Of a DNA stretch of 50,957 nucleotides, positions 6,774 to 15,949 are shown one piece after another (the stretch's first letter is position 1; each line of letters begins with the position of its first letter). The DNA is from a virus. The DNA is taken from IMG/VR virus record IMGVR_UViG_3300042010_000257, positions 1 through 50,957 of that record. One strand, 5' to 3'. Made by a program: the position numbers and the translations under genes. The notes under the pieces were generated by a model. That model saw nothing but the letters and a program-made list of their open reading frames with translations, was not told where the DNA came from and did no database searches.

Positions 6774-9278
6774 TTACCCGACGTGCGGGCTGTCGTACAG
6801 TTGGCGATCATTGGCCCGGCGGGCCGAGTCTTCCAGCTCCCGCGAAAAGTCGCGGAAGCGGCTTTGCAGCAGCGTGTCCAGCTGACGGGTCAACTCCGCC
6901 GGGTCCTTCACGTCGCCCTCGATCGTGATCGGCATGTGCGGGGCAAAGGTAATTTTCTGCTCGATCGCCGCCGGCTTGATCTCCGGCTTGAGCAACAGCG
7001 GCGACGGCGGTAGCGGCGGGCCCGCCGGCGCCGTCATCGAGCGCACCACATCCCCCGGCGCCGACTCACTGCCAAACAGCGACTTGGCGAACGCCGACTT
7101 GCCCAGCATCGACCCCAGCGATTCGCCCCCCATCGCGCCCAGCATGGCGCCGACCATGCCCCCCACCGCCGTGCCGAGGATGGGCACCACCGACCCGATC
7201 GCCGCACCGGCGGCCGCACCGGCCATGGTCCCCGCCAGGCCGCCGGCGGCGGCGCCGTACCCTTCGCCCTTTTCGTCGTCAGTCTTGGCCGTGTTTAACG
7301 TCTCAAAGGCCTTGAGACCCGCCTCAATCACCGCCTCGCCCGGGAGCGCCTTGCCCAGCTTGGCCAGCTTGCCCACCGTCCCGCCGACATCCCGCAAGCC
7401 CAACCCGGCGGACGACGGCGGCGCCGCCGGCGGTGGTGGCGAGGGCGCCCCGGGGCGCCGCGACCGACCCGGCGCGCGACGACTGCCGCCGCCCGCGCCC
7501 GGGCCGCCGAGGTCCCCGGCGTTGACCACAAAGACCTTTTGAATGTGCGCGGCAGGAACGCCCGGCTTGCTCCCGCCCGGGGCATCGGGCACTGGCCGGC
7601 CGGTGTCCACCGGACTACGGCGCCGGCCGCCTGGCGGCGCCGGCGAATCGTCGTCCGGGGCCCCGCCGTCACCCGCGCCCAAGCGACCCCGGCCGACATT
7701 GAACACGCCCCGGCCGATCTTGATGGTTTTCAGCACCGTCATGGCCGCCAGCGCACTGGCGCCCAGGCCGGTCAGCCCCATGACCAGCATCGGCGACGCA
7801 TCGCTGATGCTGGTCACGCCCTTGGCCGCCGAGGTCAACTCGCTGGCCAGCGCGTCGGTGGCGGGCCGAATCGCGTCCCCCACACTGCGCAACACGTCGT
7901 TGCCAGCCTGCAGCGCCTCGCTCCACTTCTGCGACGACGTATCGCGGCGCTCGGCCAGGTTCTTGTCGAGGATGCCCGAGGCGTTGCCCGCATCCTTTTT
8001 CAACTGGTCATACAGGGGCTTGTTCTGCACGTAAGCGGCCAGCGCCGATTTGACCTGCATGTCCGCGAAAATGTCGCCGGTGCGCAGCATCTGCTGCAGG
8101 CTGGTGAGCATTTCCTTGGCCTTGGCCGGATCGGTTTCCTTGTTGATCTTGGCCGTCGCCTCGGCCATTTCCTTGGCCTTTTTCGGGTCGGTGGCTTCGA
8201 TGTACTTCTTGGCCAGGCCGAAACTCGCCTCGAGCGTCGACATGCCGTTCTGAATGCCGTCCGCCAGCGACTTGTCGTAATTAATGCCGGCGTCCTGGTA
8301 AGCCTTGACCACGTCCCCGGAACCGATTTTCTCGACCCAGTTCTTGAGGTTGTTGGCCGCCTCATCGGCGCTGCCGGCGGTTTTCATTTGCACCTGCAGC
8401 ATGGCCCCCAACTGGGTTACCGCGTCCATGCCGGTAATGCCTTGGCCGGCCATGCCGGACAGCAACTGCGGAAACCAGCGGGCCATGTCGCTGGCCTCAA
8501 AGCTGCCCGCCTGGCCTTGGAAGGCCACCGCCTCCAGCGCCTTTTCCAACACCTTGGGATCGGTGATCCGGGCGTTAGTCTGCAGCGCGTTAATCATCTT
8601 GGCGGTGTCGACGCCGTTCGAGCCCTGACCCACCACAAACTTGGCGGCCACCGGGGCAAACTCCAGCGCCTGGCGCAGCTGCATGCCGGCACCGACCAAC
8701 TGGTTAACCACGTCGGCCATGTCGTTACGGCCCATGCCGAGGTCTTGTGAGGACTGAATCACCCGGCGCGACATCGCCGCTTCCTGGTCGGTCCTGGCCA
8801 CCCCGGCCTTGATCGCAATGTCCCGAATGATCGCCTGATAGTCCGCGCTGACCTTGGCCGGGATCGCCACCGCGCCGGCACCGACAGCGGCCTGCGTTAT
8901 ACCGTCGCGCAGCCCCTGCTTGCCCTGGTCAATCTGGTGGTGCCCTTTGGCTTGCAACTCCGCGCTGCGCCCGGCGCGGCCCAGGCGCTCATACTCCCGC
9001 GCCAGGCGGCCGACCTCGATGCCCTCCTTGCGCAACACCGTCAGGTTGTTTTCGAGACGGCGCAGCAGCCCGGCCGCGCCTTTTTCGCCTGCGGCGTGGG
9101 CCTTTTTCCATTCATCTTGCAGGCGCATGGTCTCGCCGATACTGCTCTGCAGCACCCGCGCTTTTTTGCCCTTGTCACTCAGCGACTTGACGCGGTTTTC
9201 CACGTCCCGGAATGCGGCGCCCACGGTCGAGCTGACCGCGCCGCCGATCACCAGGCCGAGCGCCATCTTGTTTGCCAT
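6774..9278 (-). CDS. T: Tail tape measure protein
   Basis: The 834-aa product is the longest of the tail module. Features: N-terminal AALGLVIGG-like start and long helices with DVENRVKSLSDKGKK; a conserved tape-measure core around residues 120-330 (SADYQAIIRDIAIKAGV, FVVGQGSNGVDTAKMINAL); a hydrophobic segment near 500-525; a proline/glycine-rich linker (about 540-640); and a second Gly/Ala-rich hydrophobic block (about 680-735). It sets tail length and is injected or threads the tube. The start ATG at 9278 follows the palindrome GTTACGCGTAAC by about 12 nt. The proline-rich linker is GC-rich and shows many open shadow frames. Confidence 0.93.
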   Translation of the reverse strand: MANKMALGLVIGGAVSSTVGAAFRDVENRVKSLSDKGKKARVLQSSIGETMRLQDEWKKAHAAGEKGAAGLLRRLENNLTVLRKEGIEVGRLAREYERLGRAGRSAELQAKGHHQIDQGKQGLRDGITQAAVGAGAVAIPAKVSADYQAIIRDIAIKAGVARTDQEAAMSRRVIQSSQDLGMGRNDMADVVNQLVGAGMQLRQALEFAPVAAKFVVGQGSNGVDTAKMINALQTNARITDPKVLEKALEAVAFQGQAGSFEASDMARWFPQLLSGMAGQGITGMDAVTQLGAMLQVQMKTAGSADEAANNLKNWVEKIGSGDVVKAYQDAGINYDKSLADGIQNGMSTLEASFGLAKKYIEATDPKKAKEMAEATAKINKETDPAKAKEMLTSLQQMLRTGDIFADMQVKSALAAYVQNKPLYDQLKKDAGNASGILDKNLAERRDTSSQKWSEALQAGNDVLRSVGDAIRPATDALASELTSAAKGVTSISDASPMLVMGLTGLGASALAAMTVLKTIKIGRGVFNVGRGRLGAGDGGAPDDDSPAPPGGRRRSPVDTGRPVPDAPGGSKPGVPAAHIQKVFVVNAGDLGGPGAGGGSRRAPGRSRRPGAPSPPPPAAPPSSAGLGLRDVGGTVGKLAKLGKALPGEAVIEAGLKAFETLNTAKTDDEKGEGYGAAAGGLAGTMAGAAAGAAIGSVVPILGTAVGGMVGAMLGAMGGESLGSMLGKSAFAKSLFGSESAPGDVVRSMTAPAGPPLPPSPLLLKPEIKPAAIEQKITFAPHMPITIEGDVKDPAELTRQLDTLLQSRFRDFSRELEDSARRANDRQLYDSPHVG

Positions 9279-9289
9279 AGGAATGCCCT

Positions 9290-9301
9290 GTTACGCGTAA
9301 C
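9290..9301. repeat. 12-bp palindrome GTTACGCGTAAC, copy 2 of 3
   Basis: Perfect palindrome between the E'-like ORF and the tape measure start codon, close to the ribosome site. Identical to the copies at 5721 and 18633. Confidence 0.5.
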
Positions 9302-9313
9302 GAAGGGAAAGGC

Positions 9314-9436
9314 TCAATCCGTGAGCCACCAAAGCATGCGGGCGAACCGCATGGCTTCGATTTCGCTGGCCGAGAAATGGGTCTCCCGGGCCAGCCGTTT
9401 GGCTACCGCCTTAATCGTCGTAGGGGAAAGGTTCAT
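9314..9436 (-). CDS. Small E'-like tail assembly ORF overlapping gpE
   Basis: A 40-aa frame, MNLSPTTIKAVAKRLARETH and then an acidic helix ending MLWWLTD, overlaps the last 26 nt of the E-like gene in another frame and fills the gap before the tape measure. In P2-like and lambda-like phages the equivalent position encodes the second half of a frameshifted tail assembly chaperone (E+E', G+GT). It has its own ATG, preceded only by a weak AAAG, so it may be made alone or as an E-E' fusion. The run CCTTTCCCCTAC lies in the overlap and could promote slippage. Which mode is used cannot be decided from sequence. Confidence 0.6.
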   Translation of the reverse strand: MNLSPTTIKAVAKRLARETHFSASEIEAMRFARMLWWLTD

Positions 9437-9728
9437 CATCTTTGACCAGGCGAAAATAGCCGGCCTGGATGCGGTTGTAGTCCACGATCGTCAGCGCCTC
9501 CATGTCCTTGGTACCGGCGTCCGTCAGGGAGGCGAACAGGATCACCTCGCGCTTTTCCGCGTCACCAGCGGATTGCAGGGTGGCGGCGCGCAAATCGGCC
9601 ACCGTGGGCGAGCGCAGGCTCACGCGCTGGACCTTCACCTGGTTGATCTCCGAAGGGGTGCGCAAGGTGATGTTCGCGCCCTCGTCGGTCAGTTCCAACC
9701 AGCTTGGCAGTGTCTTGGCAGTCGTCAT
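9411..9728 (-). CDS. E: Tail assembly protein gpE
   Basis: The 105-aa product (MTTAKTLPSWLELTDEGANI) is a typical phage tail assembly protein of the gpE family, with a central region PTVADLRAATL and an acidic C-terminus ending PFPYDD. It lies between the tube protein and the tape measure, the fixed place of tail assembly chaperones, which bind the tape measure and hand it to tube subunits. The end overlaps a small second frame that may be expressed by recoding. Confidence 0.87.
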   Translation of the reverse strand: MTTAKTLPSWLELTDEGANITLRTPSEINQVKVQRVSLRSPTVADLRAATLQSAGDAEKREVILFASLTDAGTKDMEALTIVDYNRIQAGYFRLVKDDEPFPYDD

Positions 9729-9739
9729 TGTCTTAATCC

Positions 9740-10243
9740 TTAAATGCCTAGGGCGGCGCGTTCAGCGGCCAGTTGATCCACGCCGTCAATGACGCGCACG
9801 CAGTTGAGCGGGTCGATTTCAAACATCACCCGGCCGTCAATTTCCAGCTTGTAATAGGTCACGGACACCGCGTATTTGAACTCGGCTTTTTCGCCCGGCT
9901 TCCACTCCCCCGGATCGACTTCACGCAGGCCGCCACGCAGGGTGGCCACCACCGCCTTGGTCGCGCCCTTCTGGCCCTTGAACGCGCCCCGGAACGAAGC
10001 GCTAAAGCCGGTCTGATCGAAGGCGCCGAAGTGCTTCAGCACCTCGCGACGCACGCCGTTGGTGGTAAAGCTGGCCTCCATTTTTTCCAGGCCCATGTCC
10101 ATGTCGATCGGCGCATCCATACCGCCGGCGCGGTATTCCTCGACCTTGACCGACAGCTTGGGCAAATTCAGGCTCGGGACATCGCCCTGCAGGCTGTTAC
10201 CGCCGACGAACATATTGGTGTTGTGCAGTACTTCAGGAATCAT
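9740..10243 (-). CDS. FII: Major tail tube protein (FII)
   Basis: The 167-aa product matches the P2 FII tube family: MIPEVLHNTNMFVGGNSLQG, then LPKLSVKVEEYRAGGMDAPI and later DPGEWKPGEKAEFKYAVSVT. It forms the inner tube through which DNA passes. It directly follows the sheath gene (12-nt gap) and precedes the assembly gene, the normal order. Confidence 0.95.
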   Translation of the reverse strand: MIPEVLHNTNMFVGGNSLQGDVPSLNLPKLSVKVEEYRAGGMDAPIDMDMGLEKMEASFTTNGVRREVLKHFGAFDQTGFSASFRGAFKGQKGATKAVVATLRGGLREVDPGEWKPGEKAEFKYAVSVTYYKLEIDGRVMFEIDPLNCVRVIDGVDQLAAERAALGI

Positions 10244-10255
10244 GTGCGCGCCTCC

Positions 10256-11416
10256 TTAGGCTACGTCGAGAACTTCGGTCATCCACTGGTTGGTTACCTC
10301 GACTTCGAAAATCGGGTTTTCCGCCGGCGGCACATCAGAGAAACGAATCGACCAGACCACCTTGCCTTGCTCGATCTGGGTCGCGGTGTTGCGCTCGGGG
10401 TCGGCAAAGACCTCGAAGTTGATCACCGCGCCCTGGGCCTTGAGGTCGCGCATAAAGGCGTTAAGGCCTTCGGTCACTTCCTTGATGTAAGTCTTGGTGA
10501 TGCCCAGGTCGACCGCCCAGCGGTGGCCCGCCTGAATCGCCGCCATCACCATGTCCACGGTGCGCACCCGGGTGACAAACGACCATTTTTCATCGCTGGA
10601 CAGGGTGCGGTTGCCCCACAGGCGATACCCGCCATCGCGAATGATGGTGGTGATATTGGCGTTGTTGAGGATGTTGGCCCGGCACGACGGATCGTTGTCC
10701 AGGTACTCCACGGCGCGGCCGGTGCCAGTGATGCCGGCAATTTCCTTGTTCGACGGCGACGACCAGAAGCCATAACGCGCATCGGTCTGGGCGAACAACC
10801 CGGCCACCATGGCCGAGCCCGCCTGGACTTCCTCCGCGTCGGTGGTGGTGTTCCAGCGCTTAATGCCTGGGTCGACCATGAACAGGCGCTTGTTGCTCAG
10901 CTCCAGGGCATAGGCAATCGCGGCCTCGTCGGTCGTGCCCGGACCGTCGACGATGCCGATCGCGCCCAGTTTGCCCACCAGCACGCCCATGGCCACGGCC
11001 ACCGCTTCGGTCGCGCTGTGCTTGGGCGCCACAACCAGCCGCGGTTGAAGGTTGAACAGGCTCTTACCATCCAGCAGGGCTTGCAGGCCGGTACGTTTAC
11101 CGCTCGCCTGGACACCGCCGATCACTGCACTGGTCACCGCCGCCGCCTCGCCCGAGGACGTCACCCCAACCGCCACAATGGCCGCCGCTGCCTGGTCAAA
11201 AATCGTCAGCGCGGCCTTGGTGATCGGCGAGTCAGCGCCAAACGCGGCCACCGCCTCGCGCGGGCTGGTCAGCAGGGTCGGCACGTTGTCCTGGACCAAC
11301 CCCAGCCCGGGGGTAAAGGTGTCGACCAGGCCAATGATCGAGGACGACGGCAAGCTGATAATGCGGGCGCCGGACTCGACCAGGCTGGTCGTGATACCGT
11401 GAAAGAAGCCACTCAT
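10256..11416 (-). CDS. FI: Contractile tail sheath protein (FI)
   Basis: The 386-aa product is a P2 FI-like sheath: FFHGITTSLVESGARIISLP at the start, a central GIKRWNTTTDAEEVQAGSAM, and RTLSSDEKWSFVTRVRTVDM with a conserved RT-V-D region near the C-terminus. The sheath contracts to drive the tube into the cell, so virions should have a myovirus tail. It is preceded by an intrinsic terminator separating it from the tail fibre gene. No fibre chaperone lies between the fibre and sheath genes. Confidence 0.95.
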   Translation of the reverse strand: MSGFFHGITTSLVESGARIISLPSSSIIGLVDTFTPGLGLVQDNVPTLLTSPREAVAAFGADSPITKAALTIFDQAAAAIVAVGVTSSGEAAAVTSAVIGGVQASGKRTGLQALLDGKSLFNLQPRLVVAPKHSATEAVAVAMGVLVGKLGAIGIVDGPGTTDEAAIAYALELSNKRLFMVDPGIKRWNTTTDAEEVQAGSAMVAGLFAQTDARYGFWSSPSNKEIAGITGTGRAVEYLDNDPSCRANILNNANITTIIRDGGYRLWGNRTLSSDEKWSFVTRVRTVDMVMAAIQAGHRWAVDLGITKTYIKEVTEGLNAFMRDLKAQGAVINFEVFADPERNTATQIEQGKVVWSIRFSDVPPAENPIFEVEVTNQWMTEVLDVA

Positions 11417-11436
11417 AAAACGCTCTCCTAAGAAAC

Positions 11437-11460
11437 GAAAAAACCGCCAGTCGGCGGTTG
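11437..11460 (-). terminator. Intrinsic terminator inside the late operon
   Basis: AACCGCC-AGTC-GGCGGTT stem with a U-rich tail on the minus strand, between the tail fibre and sheath genes. Confidence 0.85.
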
Positions 11461-11482
11461 CGTGAAACGGGTATTGCCTGAA

Positions 11483-13060
11483 TTACATCGGGCTTAAGCG
11501 GTAGCCCACGGCGAGCCAGCGCACACCGAAGTTCTGCACGTTGTTGGCATGTTCAGTGAAACTCAGGGTGAAGCCGCCGTTGGTCAATGTGCCTTCGTTC
11601 ATGGCACACGTCACCGTCGCGGCCGCCACATTGCCGCCCGACAGTTGGGTAATCACGGGGATCAAAATAAACGGCGGCGTATCAAAGGCCCAGTTGAAGC
11701 CGAACGGCACGTTCCACATCCCCCCGGGCATATCCCCGAGTTCGCGGACACCCCATTGCACAAACAGCCCGGTGTTTTTATCCCACCAGAAACCGTTGCC
11801 GCTGTGCCACAGCAAGGCCGGCGACGCGGCCCCGAGGCTGGCCCGCGCGGACGGTGCGTCCCAGCCGCCAGTGCCACCGCGCTGCATGGCCACCGCCCCC
11901 GAAACGATCTTGCTGGCATCAAAGCCGGCCAAGGTCAAACCAATGTCCAGGTTACCGGTGCCATCGAGCCAACCCCCGCCCGACGCCGCGCCGCTGAAGG
12001 TCAGCGCTCGGGCGTTCTGCCACTTGGTCGCGGACCCGGCGTTGCCGGTGGTGGGCCGGCTCAGGGTGCCGGTGGTGATCTTGGCGGCATCGAGCGGCGG
12101 AATGTCCGCCGCTGCCAGTGCCAGGCCTTCCAGCACTAGGCCCTTGGCATTGACCCGGACCTTGCCGTAACTGCCGGCCAGCACGCCGCTGTTGCCCAGC
12201 GTCAGATTGATGTCCACGTTGCCCGAGCCGTCGAACTGGCCATTGCCCGCAAGGTCGCCGCTGTAGCTGATCTTGCGCGCGGTCTGCAACTTGGTCGCCG
12301 TGCCGGCGTTGCCGGTGGTGTTGCGATCCAACGTGCCGCTGGTGATCTTGCTGGCATCGAGCGGCGGAATGTCCGCCGCCGCCAGATTGCCCGCCGATTT
12401 CACCCGGCCTTTGTCGTCGACCGTCACCTTGGTATAGGTGCCGCCGGCCACGCCGGTCTTGGACAGCGCCAAGGCGATACTCAAGGCCGCCGAGCCGTCG
12501 AACTGCCCTTCCCCCGTGGCGTCGCCCGTGAGTGCGATGGCACGCGGTGTCTTGAGCTTGCGCGCGGTGGCCGCGTCGCCCTGGTCGATCGCTTCCTGCA
12601 CCACCCCGAGGGTCGCCGTGACCGTGTTCGGGTCGTTGATGATCTGCACGGTGGCCGTGCTGCTGATCTGGATCACCAGGCGGATCACCTGGGTGCGCCC
12701 GCTGCCCTGCTCGCGCACAGGCTTGTAGGTGGCCGGGTAGCTGGCCACCGCGATCAACAGCCCGGCGTCGTCGTACAGGCCGACCTCGCGCACCCACCAG
12801 CCGCCCATTTCCGGCAACAGAATGCCCTCGGCGACGATCGCCGACTTTTCGCTCTGCACCGTCAGCCGGTTGAGGTTGAAACGCAGCTTTTCGTTGATCA
12901 GCTTCTTTTGCAATTTCGACGGGAGCGGCGTTACCCCGTTGCCATCCCCGACCGCCATCTTGGGGATTTTCCACGGCGTGCCGTTGGCAATGGACTTGGC
13001 CAACTGCGCCGCGCCCACCTCCGTCAGCATCGCGATATAAATAATATCCTGCTCTGCCAT
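11483..13060 (-). CDS. H: Tail fibre protein (gpH-like)
   Basis: The 525-aa product starts with a baseplate-attachment domain (MAEQDIIYIAMLTEVGAAQL, WKIPKMAVGDGNGV, PEMGGWWVREVGLYDD; about residues 1-160). Three fibre repeats of roughly 80 residues follow, each with GDxxGxGQFDGS...LTL...V..GSYxKVxVxxKG, then ADIPPLDAxKITxGTL and TTGNAGxATK (about 165-395). The last 130 residues form a collar-like tip (PALLWHSGNGFWWDKNTGLF, QWGVRELGDMPGG). It should set host range. The internal repeats are visible in DNA and are potential recombination sites for tip exchange. No assembly chaperone gene follows. Confidence 0.9.
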   Translation of the reverse strand: MAEQDIIYIAMLTEVGAAQLAKSIANGTPWKIPKMAVGDGNGVTPLPSKLQKKLINEKLRFNLNRLTVQSEKSAIVAEGILLPEMGGWWVREVGLYDDAGLLIAVASYPATYKPVREQGSGRTQVIRLVIQISSTATVQIINDPNTVTATLGVVQEAIDQGDAATARKLKTPRAIALTGDATGEGQFDGSAALSIALALSKTGVAGGTYTKVTVDDKGRVKSAGNLAAADIPPLDASKITSGTLDRNTTGNAGTATKLQTARKISYSGDLAGNGQFDGSGNVDINLTLGNSGVLAGSYGKVRVNAKGLVLEGLALAAADIPPLDAAKITTGTLSRPTTGNAGSATKWQNARALTFSGAASGGGWLDGTGNLDIGLTLAGFDASKIVSGAVAMQRGGTGGWDAPSARASLGAASPALLWHSGNGFWWDKNTGLFVQWGVRELGDMPGGMWNVPFGFNWAFDTPPFILIPVITQLSGGNVAAATVTCAMNEGTLTNGGFTLSFTEHANNVQNFGVRWLAVGYRLSPM

Positions 13061-13114
13061 ACCTGCGCCTTGTCTTGAAGTCTGCGCCCGCCTTGCCGGC
13101 CGGGCCTTGAATGG

Positions 13115-15949
13115 CTACGCCGGGAGCGGCGCGCCGTAGATGTTCGCCCCCGCCCCGAGGGTGCGGTACTGGATGTACAGGCTCAGGCCGCGCAGGATCT
13201 CCCCGGCCCAAAAGCCGAAGAACATGCCGTTATCGCTGCCCAGGCGCACCGCCGGTGACCAACTGCCGTTCATGGGTTGGCCCGGCACGGGCGTGACCAC
13301 GTAGTACTGCTGCAGCTCGCTGACGCAGGCCTCAATCAACACGTCCAGCTCTGCCACCTGACAGCCCGCCAAACCCGCCAGGCAGGCCCCAGCGAGCCAC
13401 AAGCCGGTCATATGCCCGGTGAAGTCGTCCGGCACCGGCTGCGGCACGCTGGCCATGGGAAAGTCCGTGGGCAATATGCCGTCGTGCGTCTTCACAAACT
13501 GAATCAACCAGGTGATCCAGTTTTCCGCGTAGGCGATCAGCTTGGGCGGTACCGGCTTGCCCTGGTGCACCAGCTCATACCAGGCGCGACAGGCGCCCAT
13601 CATGGCCCGGGGTTGGTAGCCGCTCCAGGCGGTACCGGTGCCCCAGTGGTGCATGGTCCAGGTGTCCGGGTCGCCGTACTTGTAGTTGTCCCAGCGGTTC
13701 CACACGTAGGCCGAGGCGCCCGGGCCGAGCTGGCCGAAGCGCTGCTGATACCACTGCTGCGAGTCGTACAGAAAATCGACCATGTTCTGCAGTTCGCCGA
13801 CGTACTGGTCCAGCGGATCGATGCAGTAAATAAACGGGTACTGATAACCCGGGTACGGCATGCCGTGCCATGCGCCGATCTGGTCGGTGCCCTCCGAATA
13901 GATGTTCGAAAACGGGATCACCCCGGGGCAATAGGCCAGTGAATCGTTGCGGTAATTGCGAATCGTGCAATCACCCACCAGCCCCCGAAACTGCGCCTGG
14001 CCGCTGACCGTCAAGCGATACTGCAGCGTGTAACCGTCTTGCTCGGCGAAGGCCGGCGGCAGCTCGTTGATGCAGTAATATTCAAAGGTCAGGTTGGTGT
14101 CCGACGAATCCATCAGAATGCTGAATTCTTCGATCTGCGAATACACCGGCGCCGCCGGATTAGGCCGCCCCGCCGCGCCCGGCTGATAGCCCGACAGCGT
14201 GGCGTCCTCCGGGCGAATCTGCAGGGTGACAAAGGCGCCGTCAGTCGGCGGCAGCATCCACCACCAGCGCCAACCGTTGTCATCGGCAAAGCGCAAGTTG
14301 AAATAGCCGTCCGCGCGATAGGTGATGCTGTGCATCGGCGCCTTTTCGCTGGCCAGCAGGTAATGCCCGATCGAGTACCAGCCCTCGTCATCAGGGAAAA
14401 ACGATTTCACCACAGTGCCGGCGCGTCCTTCAAAAATCGCCGGTTCGTAACTCTCCACCGAGACGATATCGTCCGAACTCGCCACGGCGCGCAGGTCGGC
14501 CATGATGTACTCGCTGCCGTCGTCCTTGGTCAGACGGGTGAACTGCGACAGCGGTATGTCGTGCGTCACCAGCTCGACGCTAGACACCGACTTGGGCAGC
14601 GCACAGCCGTACTTGATGCCACTGCCCTCGGCCTTGTCCTGGGAAATGGTCACTTCCACCTTGGCCGTCAGCGGGCCGTTGTTGATGTCGACGCCGCCGT
14701 AAACGGTGCGCACCAGCGAATCCGCGCTGATGCGAAACCACACCGATTGTTGCTCGATCGACACCTGGGCGGCCGCGTCGGTCTGCAGCGTGATGTAGCC
14801 CAGTGAGTCGCGGCCCAGCACCGGCGTCACCGTGTCCGGGTAGGTGAACTCGTAGGAAATGCCATCGGTAAACGGCGTGCCCGCCGTCGTGCTCTGCCGA
14901 AAAAAACGGTCGGTCGAGTCGATTTGCGTGTACTCGTGCGCGGTAAAGCGGCACGCGTCCATGGCCTTTTTGTAACGGCTCTCGCCGGTGATCCGCCACA
15001 GCAGATAACAGGCGTCCATGTACCACTCTTCGCCGTCCGCCGCGTTGCCCATCTGGTTGACGCCGCCCAGCAGTGGCACATGCAGCGGTCGGTTGTGCTG
15101 CACCGCGTTACGCGGGATCAGGTAGCCGCCATGCTCGACCGGTTGCCGCGTCGCATAGTTGAACTTGTGCACGCCGTTGACGCCGGTGTTTTTCAACTGC
15201 ACCTGGCCGCGCTCGGCCAGCGGATGGCCCTCCGACAACACGTCGCCATCCCAATTAATCTTTTGCCCGGTCCAGGCAATGATCCAGTCGACGTCATACT
15301 GCACGCCGCCCTGGTCCCAGTCGGTCGCGCCGTCCGGCTTCACGCCTTGCACGGTTGCGTTGATCGCATCCCAGGCCAGCGCCCCGTCAAAGGCAAAGGT
15401 GGCCTTGTCCAGGTACTCGCCCCAGTGCGGCGCGCCGTGCGGAATGGCCAGCGCACCGTTGCTGAAAGTGAACTCCACGCCCTTAAACCCGCTGTGTGTG
15501 GGCTCGGCGGCGTTGATCGGCCAGTTGGCCAGCACCGGCTCCTTGGCGTTGACAATCCAGTTGGCAATCCGCCGCTGCGGCGTCTCCGGGATCGGCTGGC
15601 CCGCATAGAAAAACGCCTCGTAGGCTTCCCAGTACCACACGGCCGCCTCCAGGTAACGCGGGTCCCGCGTGGCCAGGTAGGCATGGGCATACCCGAGGAC
15701 GTGCAAAGACTGGCCTTCGGTGGTGCCGTCGCCGTTGGGCTGGTACTCCATCTGCGAATGCGCGATAAAATGCCGGTTGTTCGCCAGCACGCCTTGGGTG
15801 TTCTGCACGTAGTGCTGCAGCGTGGCGTCGGTGGTGTCGCCGGTGTTGTGCTGCAGAAAGCGGTGGTGCCCTTCGATCATGCTTAGGGCACTGGCCAGCA
15901 TGGATTTCTGGCTGGTCGGGCGTCGACTGTTAAGCGGGACTTGAAACAT
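13115..15949 (-). CDS. Large tail-associated protein with six-hairpin-glycosidase-like halves
   Basis: The 944-aa product starts MFQVPLNSRRPTSQKSML (ATG 15949; longer open frame upstream is shadow of the next gene). An N-terminal part (about 1-330) has helical-hairpin motifs such as EGQSLHVLGYAHAYLATRDP and AADGEEWYMDACYLLWRITG; a beta-rich middle (about 340-640) holds many aromatic residues (NGWRWWWMLPP); the C-terminal part (about 680-944) again shows hairpins (ENWITWLIQFVKTHDG, HMTGLWLAGACLAGLAGC). This resembles alpha/alpha-toroid glycosidases. It lies between the fibre gene and gpI cluster, so a tail-bound receptor-binding or polysaccharide-degrading role is plausible. I do not know a named family. 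Confidence 0.75.
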   Translation of the reverse strand: MFQVPLNSRRPTSQKSMLASALSMIEGHHRFLQHNTGDTTDATLQHYVQNTQGVLANNRHFIAHSQMEYQPNGDGTTEGQSLHVLGYAHAYLATRDPRYLEAAVWYWEAYEAFFYAGQPIPETPQRRIANWIVNAKEPVLANWPINAAEPTHSGFKGVEFTFSNGALAIPHGAPHWGEYLDKATFAFDGALAWDAINATVQGVKPDGATDWDQGGVQYDVDWIIAWTGQKINWDGDVLSEGHPLAERGQVQLKNTGVNGVHKFNYATRQPVEHGGYLIPRNAVQHNRPLHVPLLGGVNQMGNAADGEEWYMDACYLLWRITGESRYKKAMDACRFTAHEYTQIDSTDRFFRQSTTAGTPFTDGISYEFTYPDTVTPVLGRDSLGYITLQTDAAAQVSIEQQSVWFRISADSLVRTVYGGVDINNGPLTAKVEVTISQDKAEGSGIKYGCALPKSVSSVELVTHDIPLSQFTRLTKDDGSEYIMADLRAVASSDDIVSVESYEPAIFEGRAGTVVKSFFPDDEGWYSIGHYLLASEKAPMHSITYRADGYFNLRFADDNGWRWWWMLPPTDGAFVTLQIRPEDATLSGYQPGAAGRPNPAAPVYSQIEEFSILMDSSDTNLTFEYYCINELPPAFAEQDGYTLQYRLTVSGQAQFRGLVGDCTIRNYRNDSLAYCPGVIPFSNIYSEGTDQIGAWHGMPYPGYQYPFIYCIDPLDQYVGELQNMVDFLYDSQQWYQQRFGQLGPGASAYVWNRWDNYKYGDPDTWTMHHWGTGTAWSGYQPRAMMGACRAWYELVHQGKPVPPKLIAYAENWITWLIQFVKTHDGILPTDFPMASVPQPVPDDFTGHMTGLWLAGACLAGLAGCQVAELDVLIEACVSELQQYYVVTPVPGQPMNGSWSPAVRLGSDNGMFFGFWAGEILRGLSLYIQYRTLGAGANIYGAPLPA

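Noticed and set aside
9773-11431. 552-aa plus-strand open frame opposite sheath and tube genes
   Set aside because: It is the shadow of two well-recognised minus-strand genes in GC-rich DNA; its product is His/Arg/Gly-rich without motifs.
11952-13211. 419-aa minus frame over the tail fibre gene
   Set aside because: It is an alternative frame of the repetitive fibre gene, low in complexity, without a proper start site.
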